Part shown: piece after piece, positions 38,501 to 48,200 of the stretch
Layout of the letters: each line of letters opens with the position of its first letter
How positions within the stretch are numbered: position 1 is the stretch's first letter
Origin: Branchiostoma lanceolatum
Lineage: Eukaryota > Chordata > Leptocardii > Amphioxiformes > Branchiostomatidae
Assembly: GCF_035083965.1 (NCBI RefSeq)
Contig: NC_089722.1
Coordinates: 26,992,642-27,056,641 of the forward strand
Reading direction: 5' to 3'
Length of the DNA: 64,000 nucleotides
Notes under the pieces: model-generated
The model's database searches: none
What the model was told of the DNA's origin: nothing
The model's input: only the letters and a program-made list of their open reading frames with translations
Translations under genes and position numbers: made by a program

Positions 38501-41279
38501 AATAAAAAATTCCTCTGAACAGTCAACAACAGCAATTTTTACGTGACTTCCTTTCCGCCAGGTATTTCATTGTCTGAACAGGTGAACAGGTGAGCATGAA
38601 GAAATGAATAATAGGATTTTTTGGAGGTGAGTCATCCATAGGGGGAAACCACCCACCCACCACATGTCCACCAGGCAAACCCCCTGGCATTTCCCAGTAT
38701 ACCTCAGGACAAGAATAGCATGAAACAACACCCTCCAAACCGCACCAGACACTGTTCACGCAATGTTGACACAACAATGGTACCTGTACTGTTACAAGGA
38801 CAACTACTACCGATACAAACTAAAGCCAAAGTATTCATTTTCATGGATCTCTGGTACATTTTCATGTAAAAACGTAGCAAGAGGTGACAAAAGAAAAACA
38901 GAGGGCTGGGAGAAAAACTTGCACTTTATACTTGTATCATATGCACCTGCTACGTACATGGTGTGACTATGTGTATCAGGGTATAAACTTATATTAAGTT
39001 CCCCTCAGACTCTGTTTTCATGCTGATGAATTTCAGTTCCGGATTATTTTACAGAATTCAAAAACCAACAAATTAACTTGGTGTGGCCTAAGGCACTAAC
39101 ACAACAAGGGAGTTATTTTTCAACATGGAAGAATGAGTGTTTCATGTTATACTTGCAAAAAACTATTGATTGCAAAGCCACTGTTAAGCAAATTTTAGCT
39201 GTTCTGAAATAGGCAATGTTGTAATTCTGGGCTCAAAATTCATTTTTGCAAGTGCACCCAGCCAAAACAATTAGGTGCACAGAAAGAATTTTGGGTGCAC
39301 CACATAGAATAAAGTTGAATGTCAGCAAAACAAAACAAGTTTAATGTTACTCACTTACTGCCTCTCTTTTAAGAACTTAAATCTGTAATTCACTATTCTA
39401 TAGCTACATATGTAGCTTCAGAATTTAAGACAAGTAATACAATGTACATCAAATAAAGAACAACAAATTGTTATATTGCTTTTTCTGTACTTACATTTCA
39501 AGAATATTCTGTACACTAGTGTACAATAGTACCTTAACCTTATATCTAGGTGCACCAGTACACCCATAGTAAAGAATTAGGTGCACAGCTCCAATTTTGG
39601 GTGCACATGCACCCAGGATTTCGAGCCCTGTAATTTTATGAAAATTATGTGCTTTACAGTATCTAAATATACCAGAACAATCAGCTGTTTTCAATATTCA
39701 CACTGCAAACATTTAATCAATCTAGATTCAAGTTGTCTCGATACCATATTGTATAGCCCTTGGATTGCTAACAGTTTAATGTAGGAAAAGAAACCGTGAC
39801 AATGGAAAATTCAGAAAGATTATAGGGGTATACGGTACTACATAAATTGCAGTGATATCACTTCGTTATTATCAGTTTAAGAATGAAGAGATTTGGCAGA
39901 AAAAAATTACTGTGCGAAAAAAAAAAATGCACAAACCCCTCTACCATACTTCTTGGTCTCAATAAAAAAGAAAGTTCATCCCAAACCCCTTTTCCATCCC
40001 TTTCGCAACATTATGATGTGTCCCTACATGTAAAGGCCCGGCTATTTCTTGGCAGGAACAAAGCTACTGAGAGGGGGTAATTCTATATCATTATCAGTAC
40101 TGGTGTCATCTGCTGACACATCTAGTGTCCGGACGGACCTTTGTCATGCAAATGACATCACCGGCGGTGGCCTGCAAATGACGCAAGAGCGGGGAAGATA
40201 ACCGTGTACGGGTCAGGAGGAGTGGGCGGCAGAGATGCGTGCGTTTACGTCAGGAGGATATTCATAGCACTGGGCTGGAGTCGTTCACCCAAGGAAAGTG
40301 GCTGAGCCTACGTAATGCATGTAACGAGGGGAGAGAATTGGTGCTGACGCCATCCATCCATGACTTACATCTGGGCTTTTGATCATATTATAAAACTGCC
40401 TCAAGCTTGGGGAAGAGACCTGCTTCATTGGGAATGATAAATTACATAGATGGCAAATTTGGGCAAGTCCCTCTTACTTGTAAGTACATTGTACTAGTAT
40501 GGGGTTCAAACCTGAGAAACCCTCCGTGGTTGAGCATAAAATAAATATCAAAATGCAAATTAAGTGTACATGTACAGTTTTGCCCATGATAACTAAAATA
40601 TCATTATCTGTATCATCTGCCAGGGAATTTCTGCTCTGACTTTATAACCTTGGACACGTTTTGTTTAGTTTCAACTTTCAACTGCATCTAGCTAGGCTAT
40701 CAACAAGGTGACAGAACATATCAGCTCAAATTTTGTTTCAAATCAGAGAAATTATTCCTTCAAATCAAAAATCGACAATATCAAGAATACAAATTAAATC
40801 GTATGGACAGCTTTTATGATCACATTTAGACAATGGATTGGAAATATCACCATTGTCCCTGAATCTGTAAACCAGAAACTTGTGTTAACTTATAAACCGA
40901 TGACAACATAAACATCTAATACAAAATAAATATCATGCAATGTATAGTTCCAGCATGTTTTTTCTTGACAACTGGTTTTCTATTCCAATGAAGAAAATGA
41001 ACCATTCAGCAATTTTTGGAGTAGACAACTAACATGATCTTCAAAAATTCCTGGTTCCCTGGGCTTTCTAGTGCTTTGTCACAATTATTCCTCCATACAA
41101 ACAATTTGTCACTGTTATTTCTCATATCTCTGTACATATCAGCTAAGTATGGCGAGTATTACAGTATACACAGCACTTGTTAGTCCTTGTTCCAACAGGT
41201 AAAATGTTTTGTTACCATACCCTGGCCTAAGGGAGTGAAGTATCATTTTTGGCATGTCTGTCTGTCTGTCTGTGTTTGC

Positions 41280-41331
<52 letters not shown>

Positions 41332-42374
41332 GCGTGTGCGTGTGCATGCAAGTGTGTGTGTGTGTCCATCTATGTGTTTGTGTGTGTGTGTGCAGTGCAG
41401 TTTTTCCATACATCCTCCACTGCTATTTTTGCCTGTGTCAGTATGTGTAAGGGGGTGATGAAGTCTGCCATCTCTTATTTCCAAGTGTTGCAGCTGGCCT
41501 GGCACATGTCTGACAGGTGACTCACACACACACTCGTTTAAACAGGTGGCACGTTCATGCCATTAAAAGAACAATGAGTAAACTACACCATATCCTCCTT
41601 TCCATGGACGACCGTGACTCAACTTTTTGGTTGGACGGTTTCAAAATCTGACCTTGTTTCAGCATCAGATCAGATTTCTCTCTGCATAACCTTGCAATTT
41701 TCCCGAAAAATACATGGATTCCAAAAATGAGCTGATATAATATAAATTTTGTGTAGTCAAGTAGATTTCAGTTCCTCTTAATACCAGGTAAACAGGAAAT
41801 ATCAGCCACAGTTTTCTATTTCCTTTTGGTGCCATACGTGTCCTTTAGTCTGTTTATTTTTCTCGCCTTGTAAACAGTAAACAACCTGTCAAGTTTCAGT
41901 CTTCATCTAAACAAAATGCTTGCAAACATCTGGATTGAGGAAAGGGATCTCGTATCCACCCTTCTTTCTGTACAGAAAACGTCCAGTTGAAATATTAACG
42001 AACTGTTTTGTTGAATATGTTTTAGAATATTGATATGTTCTTTGCTGAGAAACTTGATGGGTTTGGCACTGGTTTCATCTTGATTCCAAGAAACAGTGAC
42101 TTGTTATACCGTTGTGAACAGGTGAGGCTCAAACGTACGGTGCCGCCTAATGGGTCATCTTTTGGAGAAAAGCCACCTTGTTTTGTGAAAAGAAGAAAGC
42201 AAGCAGGTATCTTACCTCTAAAGTTCGTATTTCTGTTTGTGTGAGGTCGTGCGATGTCTCGCACATCGTTCTCAACCCGTTCAGATTGGACGCTGAGATG
42301 TCGATCATGGACTGCAGGGTCTTGCACGACTCCAGCGCCTTCTTTACGGCTTCCTCGCGCTCTTCCGTCCCCAT
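20588..42374 (-). CDS. KSR: Kinase suppressor of Ras (KSR), complete, 23 exons
   Basis: Cytoplasmic/membrane scaffold that brings RAF, MEK and ERK together downstream of Ras. Exons: 42216-42374, 33140-33280, 32610-32754, 31519-32056, 30713-30921, 30305-30380, 29710-29799, 28960-29051, 28473-28523, 27921-28108, 27567-27714, 27240-27315, 26784-26868, 26187-26276, 24825-24869, 24130-24221, 23741-23825, 23505-23593, 23016-23112, 22650-22786, 22091-22228, 21439-21565, 20588-20740. They total 3051 nt in phase, 1016 residues (human KSR1 is about 920). CA1 (1-148) shows [19 protein letters not shown] (299-304) and RTSSEP (517-522) are 14-3-3-type sites. The C1 zinc module is complete (H422, C435, C438, C449, C452, H457, C460, C468); FRFP (609-612) is an ERK-docking FxFP motif. 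The pseudokinase has [12 protein letters not shown] (Lys752), HKD instead of HRD (844-846) and DFG (863-865). RSPSTP (1000-1005) is a C-terminal 14-3-3 motif. As a single pre-duplication-type KSR it cannot be called KSR1 or KSR2. Confidence 0.96.
25600..25830. mobile_element. MITE of the GGCCACACCAATTT family, copy in KSR intron
   Basis: The left end is CAGACCACACCAATTT and the right end AACTGGTGTGGCTTTA, forming degenerate inverted termini about 230 bp apart. The interior (CCCCTTCAGACTTTGTTTTC) matches the copy ending at 39092. Confidence 0.55.
26405..26700 (-). repeat. SINE-like interspersed repeat in KSR intron
   Basis: The left portion (GACTGTAAGGTTTGATCCAC) recurs near 36327. The right portion resembles 16880-17240, and on the minus strand contains GGGTTTCAATCCCC, a weakened B-box. 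A 14-bp phrase (ATCAGGGGATTGAA) is duplicated inside. Identity as a SINE is inferred from the repeat pair and the B-box-like string only. Confidence 0.4.
27787..27870 (+). mobile_element. Short MITE, TTTAACCTTCTCCCTGCTG family, copy 1
   Basis: An 84-bp element starting TTAAACCTTCTCCCTGCTG and ending AAGGAGAAGGTAAAA, with CCAAATGGCTACTTCAGTA before the right end. The same layout recurs at 30134-30214 and, inverted, at 45860-45942. Confidence 0.7.
29440..29537. mobile_element. MITE of the CTCCAAGCAGA family, copy 3
   Basis: The termini ATCTCCAAGCAGATGTTGGG and CCCAACATCTGCTTGGAGA are inverted copies of one another about 98 bp apart. It lies in a KSR intron. Confidence 0.8.
30134..30214 (+). 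mobile_element. Short MITE, TTTAACCTTCTCCCTGCTG family, copy 2
   Basis: Begins TTTAACCTTCTCCCTGCTG and ends GCAAAAGGTTAA, with ACTACTTCAGTG near the right end as in copy 1. Located in a KSR intron. Confidence 0.7.
30473..30670 (+). repeat. Interspersed repeat left of KSR exon 5
   Basis: Shares an ordered set of phrases with 31025-31225: TAGGGG(G)CACA, CTGCCACCA, AAAATCAAGACCA, GCA(G/C)TACCAAA, AGGAGGC, and a final stretch around CAAATATAATCGCA. The two copies are in the same orientation and flank KSR exon 5. Confidence 0.65.
31025..31225 (+). repeat. Interspersed repeat right of KSR exon 5
   Basis: Second copy of the repeat at 30473-30670, with TAGGGGACACAC, CTGCCACCACAAAATCAAGA, ACTAGGAGGC and ATACTAAATATCATCACA. 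The element class is unknown to me. Confidence 0.65.
33476..33713. mobile_element. MITE of the GGCCACACCAATTT family, copy in KSR intron 1
   Basis: Left end TAAGGCCACGCCATTTTAAT, followed by TTCTTGGTTA; the right end is its inverted match (TAACCAAGAA, then ATTGGTGTGGCCTAA). The inverted termini are about 30 bp with few mismatches and the element about 238 bp. Confidence 0.85.
36034..37988. mobile_element. DNA transposon with ~28-bp terminal inverted repeats, no transposase seen
   Basis: The left end reads TACTCTCATCTCCCAAATAA then ACATACC. The right end is its inverted copy with one substitution (ACGTACC). Just inside the left end a 19-bp unit (AATAAACATACCCCCCGGA) is repeated about four times; a related AATAAACGTACC motif sits inside the right end. 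No transposase-like open frame is present, so it is non-autonomous. I do not recognise the superfamily and see no clear target-site duplication. Confidence 0.75.
38820..39092. mobile_element. Degenerate MITE of the GGCCACACCAATTT family
   Basis: The right end (AACTTGGTGTGGCCTAAGG) and interior (CCCCTCAGACTCTGTTTTC; AACTTGCACTTT) match the copies at 25600 and 33476. The left end is eroded (CTAAAGCCAAAGTATTCATT), so the left boundary is approximate. Confidence 0.55.
39227..39630. mobile_element. hAT-like MITE with GGTGCAC subterminal repeats, copy 1
   Basis: A near-full-length partner of the element at 62394-62804. The right end is ATTTCGAGCCCTG; the left end is decayed (CTGGGCTCAAAATTC). Interior blocks such as ACAGAAAGAATTTTGGGTGC and CAAGAATATTCTGTA are shared. 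Flanks no longer show an exact duplication. Confidence 0.8.
40146..40187 (+). promoter_or_regulatory. Duplicated octamer/CRE-like motif in KSR intron 1
   Basis: ATGCAAATGACATCA at 40146-40160 contains a perfect POU octamer (ATGCAAAT) fused to a CRE/AP-1-like TGACATCA. TGCAAATGACGCA follows at 40173-40185. A further ACGTCAGG lies near 40247. The surrounding 200 bp is clearly more GC-rich than the rest of the intron. An enhancer is inferred, not shown. Confidence 0.35.
41257..41400. repeat. (TG)n microsatellite in KSR intron 1
   Basis: About 140 bp of TG repeats with CTGT units at the left and TGCG interruptions. Cys/Val-rich frames across it are artefacts. Confidence 0.9.
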
Positions 42375-42573
42375 GGTGTGGTCGGATGTGCGGGCACCCT
42401 CGGAACAGAGGCTGGATTTTCCTGCTGCGTAAAAAATTTCTACAAATTCGAGAGAAAATCCTGGATTTGCTTACACTGAACGTCGGCCATTTTCCAACAT
42501 TGACATCTCGCCGTTTCTCGCGTGATCTGAAAATGCTCAAGGTGACCTCCTGACCTCTAGTATGACGGAATGA

Positions 42574-42586
42574 TTTTGGCGGGAAA
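42574..42586 (+). promoter_or_regulatory. E2F-like site upstream of KSR
   Basis: TTTTGGCGGGAAA lies 200 bp upstream of the KSR start codon and fits the E2F consensus core (TTTSSCGC) on one strand apart from the last base, followed by GGAAA. Whether it lies in the promoter or the 5' UTR is unknown. Confidence 0.4.
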
Positions 42587-42642
42587 TTTTAAATGGTGTA
42601 CACGTTTATACTAGTCATTGGTGGTCATATTACATGTATCAG

Positions 42643-42827
42643 ACTACTCTCCAAGCAGAGGACGGGTTCCGGCAGTTTTTTTACGCGTTTTTGTCTGGCT
42701 TTCTACGTTTTCATTTTTTTTGTCTCTATATGGGTTTATAGAGAAAAAAGAAAGTAGAAAGCATCACAAAAACGCCTAAAACCACGTAAAAAACCTGCCA
42801 GAACCCGTCTTCTGCTTGGAGAGTAGT
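42643..42827. mobile_element. Foldback MITE, CTCCAAGCAGA family, copy 4
   Basis: Left arm ACTACTCTCCAAGCAGAGGA then CGGGTTC; the right arm is its inverse (GAACCCGTCTTCTGCTTGGA then GAGTAGT). Much of the interior also pairs (TTTCTACTTTC versus GGCTTTCTACG), giving a long imperfect hairpin of 185 bp upstream of KSR. Confidence 0.85.
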
Positions 42828-42919
42828 ATTAGACCACATTGAGCAACATCTCTTAAATTTCCTGGTTTTCGGATTAGCAGCAGGCTCAACATAATGGTAG
42901 GAGGTCATAGGAATGACCA

Positions 42920-44034
42920 AGGTTATAACGGGGGGCGCCCGAACATCGACGCGCCCTAACATCGCACAGATTTTTTACTGATCTTATTTTGCATAAGTAC
43001 GCCGTGTTTGTGTCCAATAACTAAGCTGATAAGGAAGGTAAATTACCCAAGTTCATGCACATGATTGTCATTTACATTCAAAACATATGTGTACATATTC
43101 ATTTCTTGTTTTGTCGAAAAGTAGTATTTTGACAATAATGATGGTAGCGCTAAGTAGAGGGTCACTGCGTAGCTAGACGGCCCGGCACCTAAATATACGA
43201 CCTGTGCCAAGCAGATACATAAGTCACACAGCTATCATACATATAAGAAAAATAACTTCATAAAACACTAAAAATTTGGGTCTTTAAGTGTTTGTTGAGA
43301 AGAAAACCGACCAAAGAAAAACAACGTAAACATTGCTGTCGTCTGACGACGTTGTTTTCCCGCCATTTTTGGGGGCCGCGATGGTGGCGAAACGATTCAA
43401 CGCACAGTTTTGTTACGCTCTAACATGTGATTGGTACCGTCTATGAAAAGGAAACTGAATACAGAGATGGCGAAGATATTTCCCAATAAGCAGACGGAGT
43501 ATTGTTGATGTCAGCGGTGTCGTTTTTTCGTAATGATTTCGTCAGTCGGGCCGTATTCAATACGTACGTCGGGCCGCGTAGTAGCCTATTTCCCGTGGAA
43601 AAATGAACTGGGATGCGCTAGATATAGCCCTTCTCACATGACGTGAGAAGTGCACACAGTCAAAATTTTCCGGTCAAAAGAAAGCTAGAATATAGCAGAC
43701 TTCAAGTCTAATTTACATTTCCCTAACTTCATCACTAACTTCCGAAGAGAGCAAAATTACCAAAGCGTAGGAAGTTAGGCACACTATCTGGCGTAGCACT
43801 AAATCAGAAGGTACATTCGTGAAAATGTCTCACAGCGTCTTCCGCATGTAACGCGGAGCATGAAGGGCCCATGAACAGTATGAATACATTTTTTGTCCAA
43901 GTATGGTCTTTAGATGAATGTGTTCAAAATTCATTCATTAAAACATGACCATTCTCTGGCAACCAGCAATGGAGCGCCGTGAGTTCCAGCGCGTAAAAAA
44001 ACGTCCGATATTTGGGCACCCCCCGTTATAACCT
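42920..44034. mobile_element. 1.1 kb element with AGGTTATAACGGGGGG inverted termini
   Basis: The left end AGGTTATAACGGGGGGCGCC continues CGAACATCG. The right end is its inverse (CGATATTTGGGCACC, CCCCGTTATAACCT), with about 4 mismatches in 30 positions. The interior is GC-richer than its surroundings and has no transposase-like frame. It lies between the KSR 5' end and the NUDT6 3' end. Family unknown; I could not see a target-site duplication. Confidence 0.75.
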
Positions 44035-45226
44035 CCTTGGAATGACAAATATTGTTACTTTAATAGGTTAATTATTGACAACAAAGTAGGACTCTATTAT
44101 GAAAAATCAAGGTTTTGACCTCCTTGCTAAAATCACATAATGCTGTGTGCAAATAATTCCAGCCAATAAGTTATACTTAAGTAACTAGATGCGAAAGATT
44201 AGGAAAAAGACAATAGATGTAAAAACACTTTATTTGTCTCTTTTTTCTCTGTTACATATAGTACAAGAAAACATCCATTAAATCAAGTTCGTGATGTCTT
44301 ACACAGTAGTGTCTGAATCAGAAACTCTTATAAAATTTAATAGGCAAAGAAACTTCTCACAAAGACTTACCGAAGATGCACTTTTCCCTCATACTGTACC
44401 TTCAAATACCTTTCAACACGATTCGTTTTCATTGTTAATGTTACATCAATTCTTCTCACCCAAACAATTTAACTCTTATTTATAAAATGAACACCATAAA
44501 TATAAAGTCATCCTTTTGCAAGATTTTTCACGATGTTTTGTCACCAAATTCAACAGATAACATTCATAGTTATCAAAGCAGCAAACAGTCATGATCAGGT
44601 TTTACCCAAGTCACCAATTAAAAACACATGTCTTCACTCTTTGGAGTACAAAAGCATGTTTGGGACAATACCAAATGACATTTTTCATTAATCATTGCAT
44701 AGCAAATCTCTTGTTTTTCATCTTAAATAGTCTGGCATTTGTCCTCCCTGAGTACAATTACAAACTCCCATATTCTTACAGTACAGTTCAACTACTATAG
44801 GTTACAAGATGTACTCCAAATTAGCGACTGGCAAACTGATGCTGATTCCCAGGCCTTTGTTCTCACAATGAGAAAAGATAAACTAACCTCTACAGATAAT
44901 TTTCCTTCATTTTCCATATCAAAGAAACCAACAGGTCGTTGACTGCGCTGTTGGTGTACCTATCTACATTTCAGTGGATCATGGCTCAAGTGTACACTAC
45001 ATTCTTCTGTTCTATTCATAAGTTGTTCTTCTGATATTCAATTGCTTCCATGAGCTGTAAAAAATCAGTAGTACATATGTACTTATTTGAGAGGGTGAGA
45101 AGATATTTAGATATCCAAAAACGCTTGAGTGATGATTCACTGAAATGCAAAAAGGGACACAAACATCAGATGCCAGACACTATGCAATGATGAAAAAGAT
45201 CTTTTTCAGCTAGTGTATAAGCTTTG
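44035..45226 (-). other. Probable NUDT6 3' UTR
   Basis: No gene is supported. The stretch follows the stop of terminal exon 7B at 45227 and ends near a minus-strand AATAAA at 44229-44234, so it is best read as a ~1 kb 3' UTR. Short plus-strand frames here have no motifs. Confidence 0.4.
44229..44234 (-). terminator. Candidate poly(A) signal of NUDT6
   Basis: AATAAA on the minus strand about 990 nt beyond the exon 7B stop codon, close to the edge of the neighbouring transposon. Other signals could be used instead. Confidence 0.35.
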
Positions 45227-48200
45227 TTAAGTACAATTCTGAATACTGTACAATAAGTTACTTTTGCCAGTTCTAATTGATGGTATATCTGTAGTTGCTA
45301 TCCTGGATGTTCCCTGCAGTACGGTAGACTTGAATGTCTGTGCGATGAAGCGGTTAGTTTCAGTCAACGAGGGATGACTCAAGTATTCCTCAAACTGGAA
45401 AAACACCAAATGATATCGGTCAAGTCAACTATGATTGGTCTCATTTTTTTAAGCTAATTTATCTTATAGCTTGTTATGCATCCCGTCTCAACCCTGGTTT
45501 GCGTCTCTGATTGCTACCTAGCTAAAAAGTCTGGCACTCGGTAATAGAGGATACATTGGCATTTGAACATTTCCCTAAGATATAAGCAAAATCTCTGATT
45601 GGCTCTGAATCACAAGGTATTCAAATGTCTGATCCCGTTACACTGCTTCAGGGAAATATTCAATACCCAAACTTAGTAAAGGGCCAGACGTTTAAATGGA
45701 GAAGGGTGCCAGACTATTTGGCAGGGAAGCGATCATAGGATCAGGAGCAAACTGGAGCTGGAATAGGAAGGTTTTCAGGCTAAATACAGTGATGTATCTT
45801 ACTCTTTTTCAAAAAGGTTCCTGACCGCTTCCTTTGAACAGAATAATCCTAACAATAGATTAACCCTTTCACTACTGAGGTAGCCATTTGGCGCCAAGTT
45901 TTAATACTGTTCACAGGAGTAGACAGCGGGGACAAGGTTAAAATGAGAAACTGCTGCATGTTGGTTTCTTTCTACTGATGCTGTAAACAAGGTCATGTGA
46001 GTCCTTCCAATATGAAACAACTCTCTTAGCAGCAATAGAGGTGTCCCAGGAGCTAGCGGCACCGTCCTGGAAACACGAAACGAAGAAGCGGTGCTGTTCG
46101 CTGACATCAGGGTGGTTGAAGAACTCACTAATCTGGAAATGGATGTATTTGGGGGAGGTACAACAGAGACATTGCATCATGAGCTATGACCTTATTGTTT
46201 TGATGAAGGTATCTGGAGGAGACCAGGGTTTTGCCCAGCCCTTTCCTTCTCACTTTCTTTTGTGATTGAACCCAACTTGGAGCTATTCATTTCAGACATA
46301 CCAATTTTGTTTCTGTCAAAACAATGGAATGGCCACTATTTTGGCCATCATTAACTACTAGAAATGACCGACACTGGACAAAACCCTAGCTAGCCAACAT
46401 AGTTTGCACTGCAGTCATTCCTCAGTAAGACAGCCAGAACCACAGTTCCCATTCATTCAGCTTGTTACACAGACGACAAGTTTCTCCACTGTGCCTCCTT
46501 CAGTGGTTTTGGCTCTAAAACTGCCATGGAAAGATATATAAGTGCAAACGTTGTGTGCTGTGCTCATGTGAGCCTTAACCGCTAAAGGAGCTACTTCGGT
46601 GAAACTTGCCTTGGGACAGACTGAAAAAAAAAGAACTATACATTGGCTGCGGGGCAAAAGACGTCAGTTGGCTAGAGGATAAGTTTGTTTCATATATCTT
46701 CTAATGGTTTTGATGAAATGTATGGTACTGCTCAAAAACAAGTTACCAGTACTGCCCTTCACTGATCTTCACCTTTAGCATAACCATTTTCGTTCTTCCA
46801 AAATAGATCAGCCTTAAGGCACTTTGGCAAATCAAAGAACTTTGGTGAGGGATCGTGCAAAATACAACAACATCAGTGTGACACCTAAATTGATACTTAC
46901 TGGCATCCACTGACATTTTGACACTTCCCGTTCACACACAGTGATGTCTAGATTCTTGGGCTTCATGTGGCAGACAAAGTACATGTCAGAGCAGCCAAAG
47001 GAGAAATTGTGCTGGTGTCGGAAACAGAGTAGAGACAGGAACTCTGCGTGAACTCCCGTCTCCTCCAGGACCTCTCTTTTGGCTGTATCTGCAAGGTCCT
47101 CTCCTGTGGAAAAAATGGTAGTCAAACTAAATGTCAAATTTCATACATATATTTCCACAGGGTACCCTAATGCCACATTAAAAACAGTGTTATCAAGAAC
47201 TTCTCGAGAATATCTTAATTGTAAACACCTGAATATCTGAAGTGTAAGTGTGCATATATACCTTGGTGATTACTGGTGGAATAATGAGAGCTGATGATAA
47301 CTTGTTGAATCTGGATATCTATTGAAGATAGCTATAAACTCTGCACTTAGATGCATTTCTCTCCATTATTGAGTTGAGTGTATTGAGAAAATCCATTAGT
47401 GATGTGCCCTAAGGTACACTGCTAGTCTTCCTGGACTTCTAACTTGACATAACAATGAATACATTTAGACATCATAGTACATGTACATACAATGCCATAT
47501 CACATGCTGATGTTTGCAGTCTCTGAGTCTGAGTGCTTTTTCTTAGCCTGGAATCCAGGCCTATTATAGCTCCCGAGTCTCTCTCCGCAAATAGACGGAG
47601 AGTTGCGGAGAGAGACTCGGGAGCTATAATACATGTAGGTCTGGATTCCAGGCTAGCTTTTTCTAGCTCTGATTGCTATCAATCACCTGGTTCAGCAAGG
47701 CCACCTGGCAGTTTCCAGTGGGGCTGCACAGAGTGGGTGTACTTCTCCTGGATCACCAGAACTTCATTCTGATCGTTCACCACAAATCCTGCAACACCTG
47801 TATATAAACGTGAACAGTTTCATCAGGTCAGTAGGTCATTTGAGATATCAAAGAATTCTTTCACAGCAACCTGGTAGTGTTTCAGTAGTCTTTCTGCTGC
47901 CTTTCTAAGGGCAATAATGACTGCATCTACTTCTTGTTGCTCAGTGGAGAGAGTATTGAAGTCCTAAACAATGTCGTCCCGAGGAGTTACAGGCTCCAGT
48001 CAGTATTGCCCTGAGGACGGTACCAGAATGGCTACCAAAACGTTTGCAGGTGAGAAAAATTTTGTAATGGTCTAGAATAAGTTTTTAAACTTTGCACAAG
48101 TAGATGGCTTAATATTTAAATTACATGTCATGTAGAAGCAAAATATATAAAGATTAGAATATTTGCTATTAGTGGCGGTTATATAGAGTTACACGTACAT

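Larger units (their letters stand above)
33281..42215 (-). other. KSR intron 1, about 8.9 kb, rich in transposons
   Basis: No exon is supported inside. It separates the first coding exon (CA1 start) from exon 2. It contains MITEs at 33476-33713, 38820-39092 and 39227-39630, a 1.96 kb element with terminal inverted repeats (36034-37988), a TG microsatellite (41257-41400), and a GC-richer patch at 40120-40330 with octamer and CRE-like sites. The remainder is AT-rich. Confidence 0.7.

Noticed and set aside
38523-38777. 84-codon minus-strand frame in KSR intron 1 with Cys/Gly/Pro-rich sequence
   Set aside because: It looked exon-like, but has no consistent splice sites and no KSR homology, and it is next to a MITE.
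41227-41529. His/Thr-rich and Cys/Val-rich frames
   Set aside because: Translation of a TG/CA microsatellite; not coding.
42022-42540. 172-codon minus-strand frame across KSR exon 1
   Set aside because: It is in a different frame from the KSR start, whose translation matches the conserved CA1 domain.
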